From contig JAWBSH010000002.1 in assembly GCA_038843015.1 (NCBI GenBank), positions 1 to 64,000 on the forward strand: 64,000 nt of DNA, given 5' to 3'. The stretch comes from Zestosphaera sp. (GTDB taxonomy: Archaea; Thermoproteota; Thermoprotei_A; Sulfolobales; NBVN01). Positions within the stretch are counted from its first letter, which is position 1; every line of letters begins with the position of its first letter. Shown one piece after another: positions 42,656-52,224 of this stretch. The position numbers were made by a program, and so were the translations under genes. Below the pieces are notes generated by a model. That model searched no databases. It had not been told where the DNA came from and saw only the letters and a program-made list of their open reading frames with translations.

Positions 42656-43087
42656 ATGAATTACGTGCAACCCCCTCACGTGACACCTCTCTCAAATCCC
42701 GGGGGTGCGGCTACTTCTCATAAGGTATTGAATGCTGTAGTTATTTTGAGTAGGGAAGATGACTTCATGCACCGCTATTTAACGTATGATATCATTAGAG
42801 AGAGTGTTAGAGGTAAGTATAAGAAGATACAGCTTTACGTAATAAGTCCTCTGCCACCCCCTTTATACCTTAAGCAAATCAGAGACTTGCTCTTGTCGAA
42901 TATACATGTAGGTATAGTCGTCAGGTATTCTGGTCGCGACGCTGACTCACTGAAAAAACTGCTGCAGAAGCTAGTTGAGTCAGGCAACGACCTCAGAGTA
43001 TATTCTTCACGTAGTTTGAGTGATGAGTACTTAGAAGTAATTAAGCAATTCGGAATCACACCAATCCTGGCGGGTGAGAGTCTGTGA
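42656..43087 (+). CDS. Unknown protein coupled to a radical SAM enzyme
   Basis: This is a 143-residue soluble protein, alpha/beta in pattern (AVVILSREDDF, KIQLYVISPLPPPLYL, HVGIVVRYSGRD, FGITPILAGESL), with no recognised family. The ATG is preceded by TGAGGCATGGTGC. Its end overlaps the radical SAM gene (GTGA), so the two products are made together. It could be a dedicated accessory or substrate-binding subunit. The N-terminal 20 residues are Pro- and Gly-rich. Confidence 0.6.
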   Translation: MNYVQPPHVTPLSNPGGAATSHKVLNAVVILSREDDFMHRYLTYDIIRESVRGKYKKIQLYVISPLPPPLYLKQIRDLLLSNIHVGIVVRYSGRDADSLKKLLQKLVESGNDLRVYSSRSLSDEYLEVIKQFGITPILAGESL

Positions 43088-44592
43088 GTTTTGAGATAGT
43101 AATAACTACTGATAGAACGATGATGACAAACCATAGGGGGAAGGAATTCCTGGGGTTCATGACTACGGGCCCTGCTATAGGCATCCCTGAGTTTTTATGG
43201 ATGTGGATCGCAGCTCCTAAAGTGAAAGTTGATGAGCTAGGTAGACCTGTTGAAGCACCTTACGGGCTAAGGAAAATCGAAGCAAGACTTCAGGACTTAG
43301 GTTACAAGGCAGCCGTCATAGACCCTGACTATATAAGCAAACACTTAAATAACATGAAGATCCTCATGATAGGACATCACGACTACTTTGCTTACGGACC
43401 CCCAAGCAGTGAGTGGTGGTTCATCACAGGTAAGGAACCCGTGAATAGGAAATCATTCGTGAGATTTATGAGGAGTGAGCCGGTACGTAAAGCTAGAGAA
43501 AAGGGCGTAAAAATAATAGCTGGTGGTCCGGCGGCGTGGCAGTGGTTGTGGGAGGTTGAGTTGATGCGTGAGTTTGGTGTTGATACAGTGATTGACGGGG
43601 AAGCTGAGCTAGTAATTGGCGACATAGTTGAGAGAGCCTTAAACAACGAGGAATTACCTCAATACGTTTTCGTAGGACCTTATGAAGTGCCGCAAGTGAG
43701 TGAAATACCTGTGATTAGAGGAGCGAGTGTGAACGGACTTGTAGAGATAATGCGGGGATGTCCCAGAGGCTGCAAATTCTGTTCGGTTACGTTAAGGCCG
43801 CTCAGGTACATACCGCTAGAGAAGATTAGAGCTGAGGTAGAGATTAACGTGCGTAACGGGGTCAAGAACACAATACTTCATAGTGAGGATGTCTTGCTAT
43901 ACGGTGCTGACGGCATTAAGCCTAAAGAAGAACCTTTAATTAAGTTACACGAGCTAGTTAAAAGACTAACTCCAGACAGCATAGCTTGGGCACACACCAG
44001 CTTCGCGGCAGTCAAGTTTGCTGAAGACAACTACAGATTATTATCTAAGATAATGAACGACATACTATATGACAAGCAAGACTACCTAGGCGTTGAGATA
44101 GGTCTTGAGACAGGTAGCCCGAACCTAGCTAAGAAAATAATGCCTGCTAAATCAGCGCCATACCCCCCTGAAAAATGGCCTGAGGTAGTTGAGGAAGCTC
44201 TTAAAATACTCCACGAGAACAGGATAGTGCCTGCCGTGACACTAATTCTGGGAATACCAGAAGAAACTCCTGACGACTTAATTAAAACGTCTGAGCTCCT
44301 AGACAGGATACGCCAGTATAGAAGTCTCGTGGTGCCCATGTTTTTCGTTCCTATGGGTGCCTTAAAAGATAGAGACTGGTTTAGGAAGAACGCTATCAGG
44401 AGAGAACACATAGACGTGATGCTCAAAACACTACACCACTCTATATACTGGGCCGAAGACATAATGAATAAGTTTTACATTAAAGAATCAAAATACTTAC
44501 CCGTCAGGATACTCTTGAAAGCCTTTATAAGGTACGTGAAATACAAAGTCAATAAACTCAGACCCCTACTTGAGGAACTAACCCATGACTAA
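43084..44592 (+). CDS. Radical SAM protein (B12-binding-like N-terminus)
   Basis: This 502-residue protein contains the radical SAM cluster motif CPRGCKFC (CxxxCxxC, about residue 230) in MRGCPRGCKFCSVTLRPLR. The N-terminal 200 residues resemble the cobalamin-binding-like Rossmann region of COG1032 enzymes (KIIAGGPAAWQWLWE; DTVIDGEAELVI). Family blocks GIETGS-like (GLETGSPNLAKKIMP) and LILGIPEET are present. The reaction is unknown. The coupled small gene upstream is probably its partner. Confidence 0.85.
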   Translation: MSFEIVITTDRTMMTNHRGKEFLGFMTTGPAIGIPEFLWMWIAAPKVKVDELGRPVEAPYGLRKIEARLQDLGYKAAVIDPDYISKHLNNMKILMIGHHDYFAYGPPSSEWWFITGKEPVNRKSFVRFMRSEPVRKAREKGVKIIAGGPAAWQWLWEVELMREFGVDTVIDGEAELVIGDIVERALNNEELPQYVFVGPYEVPQVSEIPVIRGASVNGLVEIMRGCPRGCKFCSVTLRPLRYIPLEKIRAEVEINVRNGVKNTILHSEDVLLYGADGIKPKEEPLIKLHELVKRLTPDSIAWAHTSFAAVKFAEDNYRLLSKIMNDILYDKQDYLGVEIGLETGSPNLAKKIMPAKSAPYPPEKWPEVVEEALKILHENRIVPAVTLILGIPEETPDDLIKTSELLDRIRQYRSLVVPMFFVPMGALKDRDWFRKNAIRREHIDVMLKTLHHSIYWAEDIMNKFYIKESKYLPVRILLKAFIRYVKYKVNKLRPLLEELTHD

Positions 44593-44748
44593 TTAGAAAA
44601 ATCACTGACTCTCTTTCTCAGCTACTCTAATTAATGTCGCTACAAGGATTCACCAGTAATGAACAGGACTCGCGCTAAGCGATACGAGAGTGATTATAGT
44701 TCCTATGAAAATTAATTATAATGATTTGAACCATGAGTGTGTCTTAGC

Positions 44749-46278
44749 TTATCTCCCAAGCTCGCTTAGTATTTGCTGATATCGCTGGGACGCTGCTTGC
44801 GTCCACGCAAGCTTATAGAGGTCTAGCATTTGTGGTTCACTCCCTACGATGCTGGTTACCCTTATAGCGTCTTCCTGCGTAAATGTTGACGCTTGCCCTG
44901 TTTTGGGGTCGATGTAGGTGAGTGGGGCGCTAAGAATGCTCACATAATAATCGAACTGACTCTGAGAGAGTTGCCCGCTTAGATATTTGCTGACTAACGT
45001 TTTCCAGACCTGCTTCAAATCACTATTGAGGTTTACTAATACAGCCTCGAAGTAGTGTATCACTGCTTTCTCATAGGATAGGGCTAAGTTATCATCGAAT
45101 GGGATGCCAACAGTTCTGTTTATTTCTAGGAACGCTTGATAGAGGTCTTGTCTTTTCATTCCCTCAGGAGTTTCGAAAGCTCTTGGATTTACTGGGAGTC
45201 TGTTTATGTCAGGCTTAAACCAAACCTTCCACTGACCCTCAGTAAGGACCCATGCTATGAAGGCCTGAGCAGCTTCAGGGTTACGGGAGGTTTTTAGGAG
45301 AGCTATAGGGTCTCCGTTGACTATTGTTTCGCCAGTAGGAATTAAATACTTGCAGTCAGGGTTTTGTGATTGAGCTATATACCCGTAAAAGTCTATAGTA
45401 ATCCCCACATCTATGTCTCCCGCGATAACACCGTCTCTCACGTCTGCTGACCCCTGATATACTTTAGCATTAGCAGCCATGGTAGTTAGTACTTTCCAGC
45501 CGTTTGTCCATCCGTAAGCCTGTAAGATTATTTCATACATTCTAGTGTTGCTGGTTGATTGAGTTGGGTTAGCTATTCCTACTGCTTCTTTACCTAAAAG
45601 AATGAGCTTACGAGCGTAATCTACGCTACCTAAGTCACTCCACTTAGTCGGTTGAGGCAAACCATAAGAATTGAGAGTAGCTAAGTTCACGGTAAATCCA
45701 AAAGAAGACATTGCCGCAGCAACCCAATATATCTTGTTATCCGGACCTAACCTCTTCATCGGAGCGCCGGCTATGTAGTCCGGTATTTGATTCACTGCAT
45801 CTAAAACTTCTCCTGAAGTTAAGGGAGCCAGTAATCCAGCTTGATACAGAGTATCAAAGAGCGTGGGACCGCCTCCCCAGCCAACATCGTAATTCTTCTG
45901 CTGAATAATGGGGACCCACCACCCGGCCTCCAAGTACACGAATTTAACGTCTTTGATGTTATACCTCCTCGCAATCTCAGAATTCAAGAACTCACTTCTA
46001 GCGACTTCCTGAATATCACCTGAATGTCTGGTGACTACGTACAGCACTACACCCTCCGTAGTTGGTGTCGTAGTTGGTGTAGTAGTTGGCGTTGTAGTCG
46101 GTGTTGTAGTCGGTGTAGTTGTCGGTGTCGTGGTTGGTGTGGTTGTCGGTGTTGTAGTTGTTGGTGGTGCTCGTGTGGTCATGAAAAACAACACAGTAGC
46201 GGCAACAGCACTTAAAATCACGACACTAATAACTAAGACACTCAATTTTGAGAGTGCTTTACAGTACTTCATACTCAT
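44749..46278 (-). CDS. ABC transporter solute-binding protein (family 1, iron/thiamine-like)
   Basis: This 509-residue protein has an N-terminal membrane anchor (about residues 10-33), then a stalk of PTTT repeats (residues 40-74). A bipartite binding domain follows (from LYVVTRHSGDIQEVARSEF), with NPTQSTSNTRMYEI and GDIDVGITIDFYGYIAQ blocks. It resembles AfuA/ThiB-type receptors for Fe(III) or thiamine. No permease or ATPase is adjacent. A two-domain permease of the matching class begins at 62752. Confidence 0.82.
   Translation of the reverse strand: MSMKYCKALSKLSVLVISVVILSAVAATVLFFMTTRAPPTTTTPTTTPTTTPTTTPTTTPTTTPTTTPTTTPTTEGVVLYVVTRHSGDIQEVARSEFLNSEIARRYNIKDVKFVYLEAGWWVPIIQQKNYDVGWGGGPTLFDTLYQAGLLAPLTSGEVLDAVNQIPDYIAGAPMKRLGPDNKIYWVAAAMSSFGFTVNLATLNSYGLPQPTKWSDLGSVDYARKLILLGKEAVGIANPTQSTSNTRMYEIILQAYGWTNGWKVLTTMAANAKVYQGSADVRDGVIAGDIDVGITIDFYGYIAQSQNPDCKYLIPTGETIVNGDPIALLKTSRNPEAAQAFIAWVLTEGQWKVWFKPDINRLPVNPRAFETPEGMKRQDLYQAFLEINRTVGIPFDDNLALSYEKAVIHYFEAVLVNLNSDLKQVWKTLVSKYLSGQLSQSQFDYYVSILSAPLTYIDPKTGQASTFTQEDAIRVTSIVGSEPQMLDLYKLAWTQAASQRYQQILSELGR
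46057..46161 (-). repeat. 12-bp tandem repeat coding PTTT stalk
   Basis: About eight copies of a 12-base unit encode the Thr-Pro stalk of the solute-binding protein. Third codon positions vary, so selection on the peptide rather than recent slippage seems to maintain it. The length may vary between strains. Confidence 0.85.
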
Positions 46279-46402
46279 CTCCAGTAAGATTATAGTTCGT
46301 ATAAATAAAAACTTCTAATTCATTCAGAGTATACACGCGTTTAGCAGTTTTCGTGATTCTATTTATTAACCTCTCCGTAGTAGTTCTAATTGAGGTGCCT
46401 CT

Positions 46403-47704
46403 ATGCGTAAGTTAGCTACTATAGCCCTACTCTTATTGCTTCTCGCCCCCATTACCGGCTTGGTGACTCCGCAACTCAAGGCAGCTAAGGTCGGGATAGG
46501 CATACTAATAGACTTATCACATGGCCAGACAGTCGGTGGGGTTATTGAAATGATGAAGATGATTCCCGAGGCTAATTGGGTCGTTCTACTATCTAGTGAA
46601 GCAGATCTGGAGACACTCCCCGATTATATCAAGAATAATGCTGAGATTAGGTACGGAGGTTTTACCTCAACTACTTTGAAAGATGTTGAGATGGTCATAA
46701 TCGGGCAGGCGTTGAGGCTAGTGACGCCTGAGGAAATAAGTGCTCTAGTCTCATGGTTTAATAGTACACCTAGAGCTATATGGCTAGCTGGCGATAGTGA
46801 CTACCCCGCACAAGGCAACGAAATAGCGCAGCAAGTGGTTAATATGATTGCGGAAGCGTTGGGGTCCCACCTAAGAATAGACTATGTTGCTGTGGATGAC
46901 ACGATCTCAAATGCTAAAGCGACTTACAGGGTTGTGGGGATTGTAGACCCTGACCCTGAAGTTGCTGAGTTAGGTTACGGTGTTCAGGTAGCGTTATTCC
47001 ACGGCCCAGGACCTCTTGCAGCAGTCTTAGATAATGGTACTTGGGTTAATCCCATAAACGTTAAAATACCTAACGTCTACATAGTGGCTAGAACTACGGA
47101 AGGCGGTAAAATAAGTGAGTATCAGCCCTCAGCGCCTGGTGCTCCAGGAATGATTCACCAGCTATACTCGCCTGGCGACACTGGAGTATTTCCTCTCTTA
47201 GCTGTAGAGATTTTACCTAACGAGAATAGAGTAATAGTGAGTGGTGAGTCGCCCTACGGTGGCTACCAGTCAGGGTTGACCTACGTGTATTATGGTGTCG
47301 TAATGCAGGGTATGAGATTATTTAGGAACATAGTGTTATGGGCTACTAGATACTACGGTGAGTTACTAGCTTATAAAGAATTGCTTGAAGGTAAGAGCGT
47401 CTTAATGAATGTAGTCAGCGAGACTCAGAAACTAAGTTCTGACTTAAATCAGTTAGCCTCAAGCGTCAACAGCTTAAGTAATTCAGTGTCTTCATTACAG
47501 AATACCGTTACAAACATTCAAGGCTCGGTAGGGAATTTAAATAACCGTGTCACAACTCTTGAAGGTTCTGTTAATACATTAGAGTCACGTGTTTCAAGTC
47601 TTGAGGGTGCTGCGACAAACATTACTACATCACTAGCTTTAGGCGGTGTAGCTTTAGTCTTATCGATAGTTTCGTTAGTCCTGGCTTTTGCGAAAAAGAA
47701 GTAA
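46403..47704 (+). CDS. Surface protein with coiled-coil stalk and C-terminal anchor
   Basis: This 433-residue protein has a signal peptide (LATIALLLLLLAPITGLV), an alpha/beta domain (about residues 30-315) and a long heptad-rich region (about 330-400: SDLNQLASSVNSLSNSVSSLQ, then TLEGSVNTLESRVSSLEG). A membrane helix ends the protein (about 408-429). The alpha/beta part opens with GIGILIDLSHGQTVGGVIEM and includes NSTPRAIWLAGDSDYP, reminiscent of DUF4350/glutamine-amidotransferase-like folds. It is divergent from the solute-binding protein gene and may form an S-layer-linked receptor. Confidence 0.7.
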   Translation: MRKLATIALLLLLLAPITGLVTPQLKAAKVGIGILIDLSHGQTVGGVIEMMKMIPEANWVVLLSSEADLETLPDYIKNNAEIRYGGFTSTTLKDVEMVIIGQALRLVTPEEISALVSWFNSTPRAIWLAGDSDYPAQGNEIAQQVVNMIAEALGSHLRIDYVAVDDTISNAKATYRVVGIVDPDPEVAELGYGVQVALFHGPGPLAAVLDNGTWVNPINVKIPNVYIVARTTEGGKISEYQPSAPGAPGMIHQLYSPGDTGVFPLLAVEILPNENRVIVSGESPYGGYQSGLTYVYYGVVMQGMRLFRNIVLWATRYYGELLAYKELLEGKSVLMNVVSETQKLSSDLNQLASSVNSLSNSVSSLQNTVTNIQGSVGNLNNRVTTLEGSVNTLESRVSSLEGAATNITTSLALGGVALVLSIVSLVLAFAKKK

Positions 47705-47829
47705 GTTGTGAGCATAGAATCTACTCTTTTTTATCATCAACTCTCAAATAATTTATGCGGGTGTTCTAAGATAGTTGACATAGTAGTTAACTATTTATCT
47801 TCTTCAACTTAGACATACTAGGGTCTTTA

Positions 47830-48117
47830 ATGAGTGGTGAAGCACTAATTGAATTAATTAAGGCAGGTATTGAAGCCTACAATAAGCAGAGAGCTCCGGA
47901 AGCCTTCGCAGAACTTCTTGAAGTTAAGGGAGATATCATAGTTGTTAAATTTTCAGGCAGTTTTTGCATGTGGTGCGGCATATATGACTGGATTGAGGAC
48001 CTCGTCTATGTTTTTAGGGAAGTAGGGTTAGAAACAGAGTTGGTAAGGTATGTTGAGCCAGAAGACCCAACGGAGCCCTTGAGACTCGGATACTTCAGAA
48101 TTATTTCGAAGGTTTAA
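47830..48117 (+). CDS. Small thioredoxin-like protein
   Basis: This 95-residue protein carries a CxxC motif, CMWC, within KFSGSFCMWCGIYDWIEDLV. This matches the active-site position of thioredoxin/glutaredoxin folds (beta strand IIVVKF, Cys pair, helix). The chain is slightly shorter than a full thioredoxin, and the cis-Pro loop may be EPEDPTEPLRLGYF. It may act in disulfide exchange. Its stop region overlaps the probable TATA box of the RNase P RNA gene. Confidence 0.68.
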   Translation: MSGEALIELIKAGIEAYNKQRAPEAFAELLEVKGDIIVVKFSGSFCMWCGIYDWIEDLVYVFREVGLETELVRYVEPEDPTEPLRLGYFRIISKV

Positions 48118-48141
48118 AACTTTAGAAGTCTCATTAGTTTT

Positions 48142-48467
48142 GGGCGGAGCCGGCTGGCGGCCACGGGAGTTGCACTCCTGAGGAAGCACCGCCCTCCACG
48201 CGGTGCGAGGACCCCGTAAGGGGTGCGGGGAGACCCGCGGCAACAGCACAGAAACGACACGGCCGCTCCCGAATGTCAATGAGGCGGCGAGGACGCTTCG
48301 GCAACGAAGCGTCAGTAACCCGCTGAGTATGGGAGCGGATGCGTTGAAACGGCTGCCCCCTCGGGAGCAAGGCCAAGTAGCGCCGATGAGGACCGCGTGA
48401 GGCGCGGGTAGGCCGTTGAGCTTAATGCCGCCGTAGTACTGAAGGCGGGCTATAGCCGGCACCGCCC
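48142..48467 (+). ncRNA. rnpB: RNase P RNA (archaeal, type A)
   Basis: The catalytic RNA of RNase P, which matures tRNA 5' ends. Stem P1 is formed by GGGCGG (48142-48147) with CCGCCC (48462-48467), and GCCGGCT (48149-48155) with AGCCGGC (48454-48460). Conserved regions are visible: GAGGAAGCACCGCCC near 48179, ACAGAAAC near 48247, GAGCAAGGCCAAGTAG near 48364 and GGCGGGCTATAGCCGGC at the 3' side. A TATA-like GTTTAAAAC (about 48111-48119) lies about 25 bases upstream. The high GC content against an AT-rich background also marks it as a structural RNA. Confidence 0.95.
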
Positions 48468-48534
48468 CAGCAAAACGAAGACCTCGTGCAAGCATGTGAA
48501 GTTTTTATTTATTCTCGTGTTAGTCTCTTAATAT

Positions 48535-50061
48535 GTGGTGATGTACGTGCTTAGGGTTCCTTTCTATTCTTCTAGAGGTGTAGTAGCTAGTGAAACTACT
48601 TTAGCCTCTGCCGTAGGGGTTAAGATTCTTGAAGTTGGAGGTAACGCCGTAGACGCTTCCGTAGCTACATCTTTAATGCTCTCAGTTAATATACCTCATT
48701 TAGGTGGCTTGGGGGGCGATTTCTTCGCTCTAGTTAAAGACTCTCAAGGGAGAATCACGTTTATCAATGGCTCGGGCTACGCCCCCTCAATGATGAGCAT
48801 AGAGCTTATCAAGTCAATGGGTCTTAAGGAAATCCCCTTAGAAGGGCCTCTCTCAATCGTAGTTCCGGGAATAGTTGACGGACTCAGACTCATGTGGGAG
48901 AAGCTAGGATCTCTTGAGTGGAGAAAGATTGTAGACCTAGTGATAAGCTCATTAAAGAACGGCTTTCCAGTCTCGCCAGGTTTTGCCACAGCTCTCAACA
49001 ACTTCAGAGACCTGCTACTCAGAGATGAAGGCTCTAGAAAGACTTACTACAGTAGCGCCCACTATTACTTGCCAGGACAACTCATTAGGTTTGACGGCAT
49101 GATTAAAGCGTTAGAACTCATCAGAGAAGATCCTAGACAGTTCTACGAAGGCGATATAGCCGTCAAGATCTCACAATATGTGAGGTCCGTGGGTGGAGTG
49201 TTAAGCTACGAGGACATGAGAAACTACAGAGCAGAAATCGGAGAACCGATTAAGTTATCCTTAGATGATATCACAGTATACGAAATGCCCCCCAATACTC
49301 AAGGCATTACAACCCTCCAACTGCTAAAGCTCCTTGAAGAAGAACATGTTGACAAGCCGAACTCTATTAACAGATTAAAAACATACATACACCTGTTTAA
49401 GACAGTATACAAGATTAGAGACTCTCACGTGGGAGACCCACGTTACATGCACGTTAAAACGAACGAGCTACTAAACATAGACTTCCTACGTAGTAGCGCC
49501 GCAGGCCAGCATAGAGTATATGGCGGCGACACTACTTATTTCGCAGTCGTAGATAGTGAGGGCGCCATAGTATCAGGGATCCAGTCACTTTTTTATCCTT
49601 TTGGCTCTAAAATAACAGAACCTACGTACGGTATAACCTTAAACTCTAGAGCTTCTTCTTTTAACCTGATTCCGAATCACCCGAATTCACTAGCTCCGCT
49701 AAAGAAACCCTTACACACACTCTCGGCGATGATAATAGTAGCTAGAGATAGAGAGATGGCTTTAGGACTCTCAGGAGGTCACTTCAGACCGCAATTACAT
49801 GCAGAAATATTCCAGAATATCTTCAAGTATAAGATGAACCCGCAGGAAGCTATAGAACACCCCAGATTTGTGTGGTATCCTGGAACTAACATCATAGAAC
49901 TTGAAGAAGGTTTTGAAGAGGGGGTTATTGAGGAGTATACGTTGCGGAAAGTCAAGTATCCTGCAAGACTCGGTGTGGCGGCAATCGCGGAGACCAAAGA
50001 CAACGTGAAGGCGGGTTACGTTGACGTAAGAGGTGATGGCTTGGCTCTAGGGCTACTTTAG
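48535..50061 (+). CDS. ggt: Gamma-glutamyltransferase family protein
   Basis: This 508-residue Ntn-hydrolase precursor has the N-terminal block EVGGNAVDASVATSLMLSV and NIPHLGGLGGDFFALV. The autoprocessing site is visible as GGDTTYFAVVD, where the first Thr becomes the nucleophile. The C-terminal block ALGLSGGHFRPQLHAEIFQN is also present. It is somewhat shorter than bacterial enzymes. No signal peptide is seen, so it probably acts inside the cell on gamma-glutamyl or related peptides. It is convergent with the dipeptidase gene (4-base overlap). Confidence 0.92.
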   Translation: MVMYVLRVPFYSSRGVVASETTLASAVGVKILEVGGNAVDASVATSLMLSVNIPHLGGLGGDFFALVKDSQGRITFINGSGYAPSMMSIELIKSMGLKEIPLEGPLSIVVPGIVDGLRLMWEKLGSLEWRKIVDLVISSLKNGFPVSPGFATALNNFRDLLLRDEGSRKTYYSSAHYYLPGQLIRFDGMIKALELIREDPRQFYEGDIAVKISQYVRSVGGVLSYEDMRNYRAEIGEPIKLSLDDITVYEMPPNTQGITTLQLLKLLEEEHVDKPNSINRLKTYIHLFKTVYKIRDSHVGDPRYMHVKTNELLNIDFLRSSAAGQHRVYGGDTTYFAVVDSEGAIVSGIQSLFYPFGSKITEPTYGITLNSRASSFNLIPNHPNSLAPLKKPLHTLSAMIIVARDREMALGLSGGHFRPQLHAEIFQNIFKYKMNPQEAIEHPRFVWYPGTNIIELEEGFEEGVIEEYTLRKVKYPARLGVAAIAETKDNVKAGYVDVRGDGLALGLL

Positions 50062-51077
50062 CTGAAAACATTCTCTAACAAAGTAAGAACATTCTCATAC
50101 GCTATCTTCCTAATGTCTGATTCGTTGAGGCCTCTGTCTCTCAACGCGTCTAGAAGTACCTGCACCTTATCGACAGACTCAAGTCCTTCAGGTCCTGGAA
50201 GACCTAAAAGTCCGTGAAAGTCAGTGCCTATAGCTAGTATGCTCGAGCCGAATCTCTCGTAAACGTACACGAAGTGATTGACTAAGTCATTAACGTTAGA
50301 TTTCTTCTTAGAAGATATGAAAGAACTCACAAAAGACAACCCAATCACTCCCTTATTTGACGAGAGGAGTTCTAAAACCTCATCATCTACGTTTCTCTTA
50401 TGGTCGTGTAGTGACTTTATGTTAGCATGACTTATTATAACAGGCTTCTTAGAAGCTTGAAGCACATCTACTGCAGTCTTTTTACTTGCGTGAGCTAAGT
50501 CTATTATCATGCCTAGCTTGTTAGCATACTTAACTAGTTCTTCTCCCTCAGGAGTCAACCCATAGTCTTTACTTGAGAAGCAGGATGAAGCCCACTTATT
50601 ATTGTAATTCCACGTTATCCCTAAAGATCTCACACCGAGCTTCTTAAGAAGAACTAGGTCGTACGGGTCGTCGATAGCGTCAGCCCCCTCTACATGAATA
50701 ATGAAGCCTAACTTATAGTCACTCGACCTGATAATCTCGTCAGCTTCTCTAAAAGACTCAACTACTCTTATGTTGTAAGCTTCAGAAAGTGAGTAATAGA
50801 TCTTAAGGTGCTCAAAGACTTGTATTTGAGGGTACCTCATAATGACTTTAGGTAGCCACTTATCTCTCCCCCTCTGCTCAAGTAGTTTTATGTCGAAAGT
50901 GTGAGTGCCTGGAAAAATAGACGAGAATACTAACCTCACGTTGCCGCGAACATACTTAGGCATGTCCGCGTTTCTGCCCATCACATCATCGCTAAAGTCT
51001 GCTAAAGGCTGTCCTCCGCCAAATAACAAGAAGTAAAGTGAAACATCTTCATGTAAATCTATGACGGGGTACGCCAA
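50058..51077 (-). CDS. Membrane-dipeptidase-like metallopeptidase (M19)
   Basis: This 339-residue protein has the zinc-site motifs of renal-type dipeptidases: IDLHEDVSLYFLL, the bridging Glu in FIIHVEGADAIDD, MIDLAHASKKTA, PVIISHANIKS and AIGTDFHG. These enzymes cleave dipeptides and fit the peptide-catabolic setting with gamma-glutamyltransferase. It has no signal peptide. The upstream gap contains the promoters of this gene and the cysteine-synthase-like gene. Confidence 0.92.
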   Translation of the reverse strand: MAYPVIDLHEDVSLYFLLFGGGQPLADFSDDVMGRNADMPKYVRGNVRLVFSSIFPGTHTFDIKLLEQRGRDKWLPKVIMRYPQIQVFEHLKIYYSLSEAYNIRVVESFREADEIIRSSDYKLGFIIHVEGADAIDDPYDLVLLKKLGVRSLGITWNYNNKWASSCFSSKDYGLTPEGEELVKYANKLGMIIDLAHASKKTAVDVLQASKKPVIISHANIKSLHDHKRNVDDEVLELLSSNKGVIGLSFVSSFISSKKKSNVNDLVNHFVYVYERFGSSILAIGTDFHGLLGLPGPEGLESVDKVQVLLDALRDRGLNESDIRKIAYENVLTLLENVFS

Positions 51078-51218
51078 AGTTTAACACCACGTCTCACTTA
51101 CATGAGACAATAAAAATTTGTTGAGTAAGATGCTCGTATTTAACGTTTCTTCAGATTCTGTGAAATATTTTATATAAGAAAGGCCCCCTTAATTTGAGGT
51201 GGGTAGGTGAGTTCGTGA

Positions 51219-52196
51219 ATGAGAGTTGGCGAGTCAATAGCGGATGTGGTAGGTGAAACTCCCGTAGTGAAGCTTAAGAAAGTAATACCGGAGGATGTGA
51301 AGGCTGAGATTTGGGTTAAGCTAGAATTCATGAATCCTTCAGGTAGTGTTAAGGATAGGATGGCTCTCTACATGATTAAAAAAGCTGAGAGAGAAGGCAG
51401 GCTAAGTAAGGGCAAAGCTATAGTAGTAGCGACCACAGGCAATACTGGGATAGCTTTTGCTGCTTTAGGTGCTGCGTTAGGCTATAAAGTAGTTATAGTG
51501 ATTCCGGAAGAAATGAGTAGAGAAAGATTCTCATTGATTGAGCATTACGGTGCAGAGATTGTTAAGGTGCCTGGTGGCGAGTCAGACGCTTTTAAAGCTC
51601 TAGAGTACGGTAGAGAACTCGAAAGAAAGTATCCTGACAAGTACGTCTTCTTAGACCAGTGGGATGATGAAGCAAACGTCGAAGCACACTATGAAACTAC
51701 AGGAAAAGAGATAATTAAGCAATTGGGTACTGTAGACGCTTTCGTAGCTCACGTAGGTACTGGAGGAACTCTAGTAGGTGTTGCTAAGAAGCTTAAGGAA
51801 GTCAATCCCAGAACCCTCGTTGTTGGTGCAGAACCTGCCGAATGTCCCGTAGCATACCACTGGTTCTACACTGGCGTAGAAGGACCCTGGGGTAGACATG
51901 AGATAGAAGGCGTGGGAGACGGGTTCGTGCCGAATATAGTTAAGAAGTATAAGCACCTAATAGATCACTTTGAAGTAGTTAGTTCGGGAGAAGCTATAGA
52001 AATGTCTAGAAAATTAGCTAGGCTTGAGGGACTTGCGGTAGGAATATCTTCAGGTGCTAACGTAGCAGCAGCTATTAAGATAGCTAGAAGGTTTGGTATT
52101 GGTGAAGGAAAGAAAATAGTTACTCTTCTTCCAGACTATGCAGCAAGATATTTCAGTACTAGACTTTTCCAAGAAAACAATAAAAAAGGTCTTTAA
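51219..52196 (+). CDS. Cysteine synthase/cystathionine beta-synthase-like PLP enzyme
   Basis: This 325-residue fold-type II PLP enzyme has its Schiff-base Lys in NPSGSVKDRMAL, the substrate loop TTGNTGIAF, the phosphate-binding GTGGTLVG and the C-terminal block AVGISSGANVAAA. It could make cysteine from O-acetyl- or O-phosphoserine, or act as a beta-synthase. The sequence alone does not settle it. The CBS regulatory domain is absent. Confidence 0.88.
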   Translation: MRVGESIADVVGETPVVKLKKVIPEDVKAEIWVKLEFMNPSGSVKDRMALYMIKKAEREGRLSKGKAIVVATTGNTGIAFAALGAALGYKVVIVIPEEMSRERFSLIEHYGAEIVKVPGGESDAFKALEYGRELERKYPDKYVFLDQWDDEANVEAHYETTGKEIIKQLGTVDAFVAHVGTGGTLVGVAKKLKEVNPRTLVVGAEPAECPVAYHWFYTGVEGPWGRHEIEGVGDGFVPNIVKKYKHLIDHFEVVSSGEAIEMSRKLARLEGLAVGISSGANVAAAIKIARRFGIGEGKKIVTLLPDYAARYFSTRLFQENNKKGL

Positions 52197-52224
52197 AGTT
52201 GTTTCTAGGCTGAATTACTGATTA

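Noticed and set aside
46024-46318. Plus-strand frames giving Val/Gly or Cys/Arg/Ser repeats
   Set aside because: They are the complement of the PTTT stalk codons of the minus-strand solute-binding protein gene.
48028-48495. Reading frames on both strands across 48134-48495
   Set aside because: They lie over the RNase P RNA, whose GC-rich sequence lacks stops by composition; the RNA fold explains the region.
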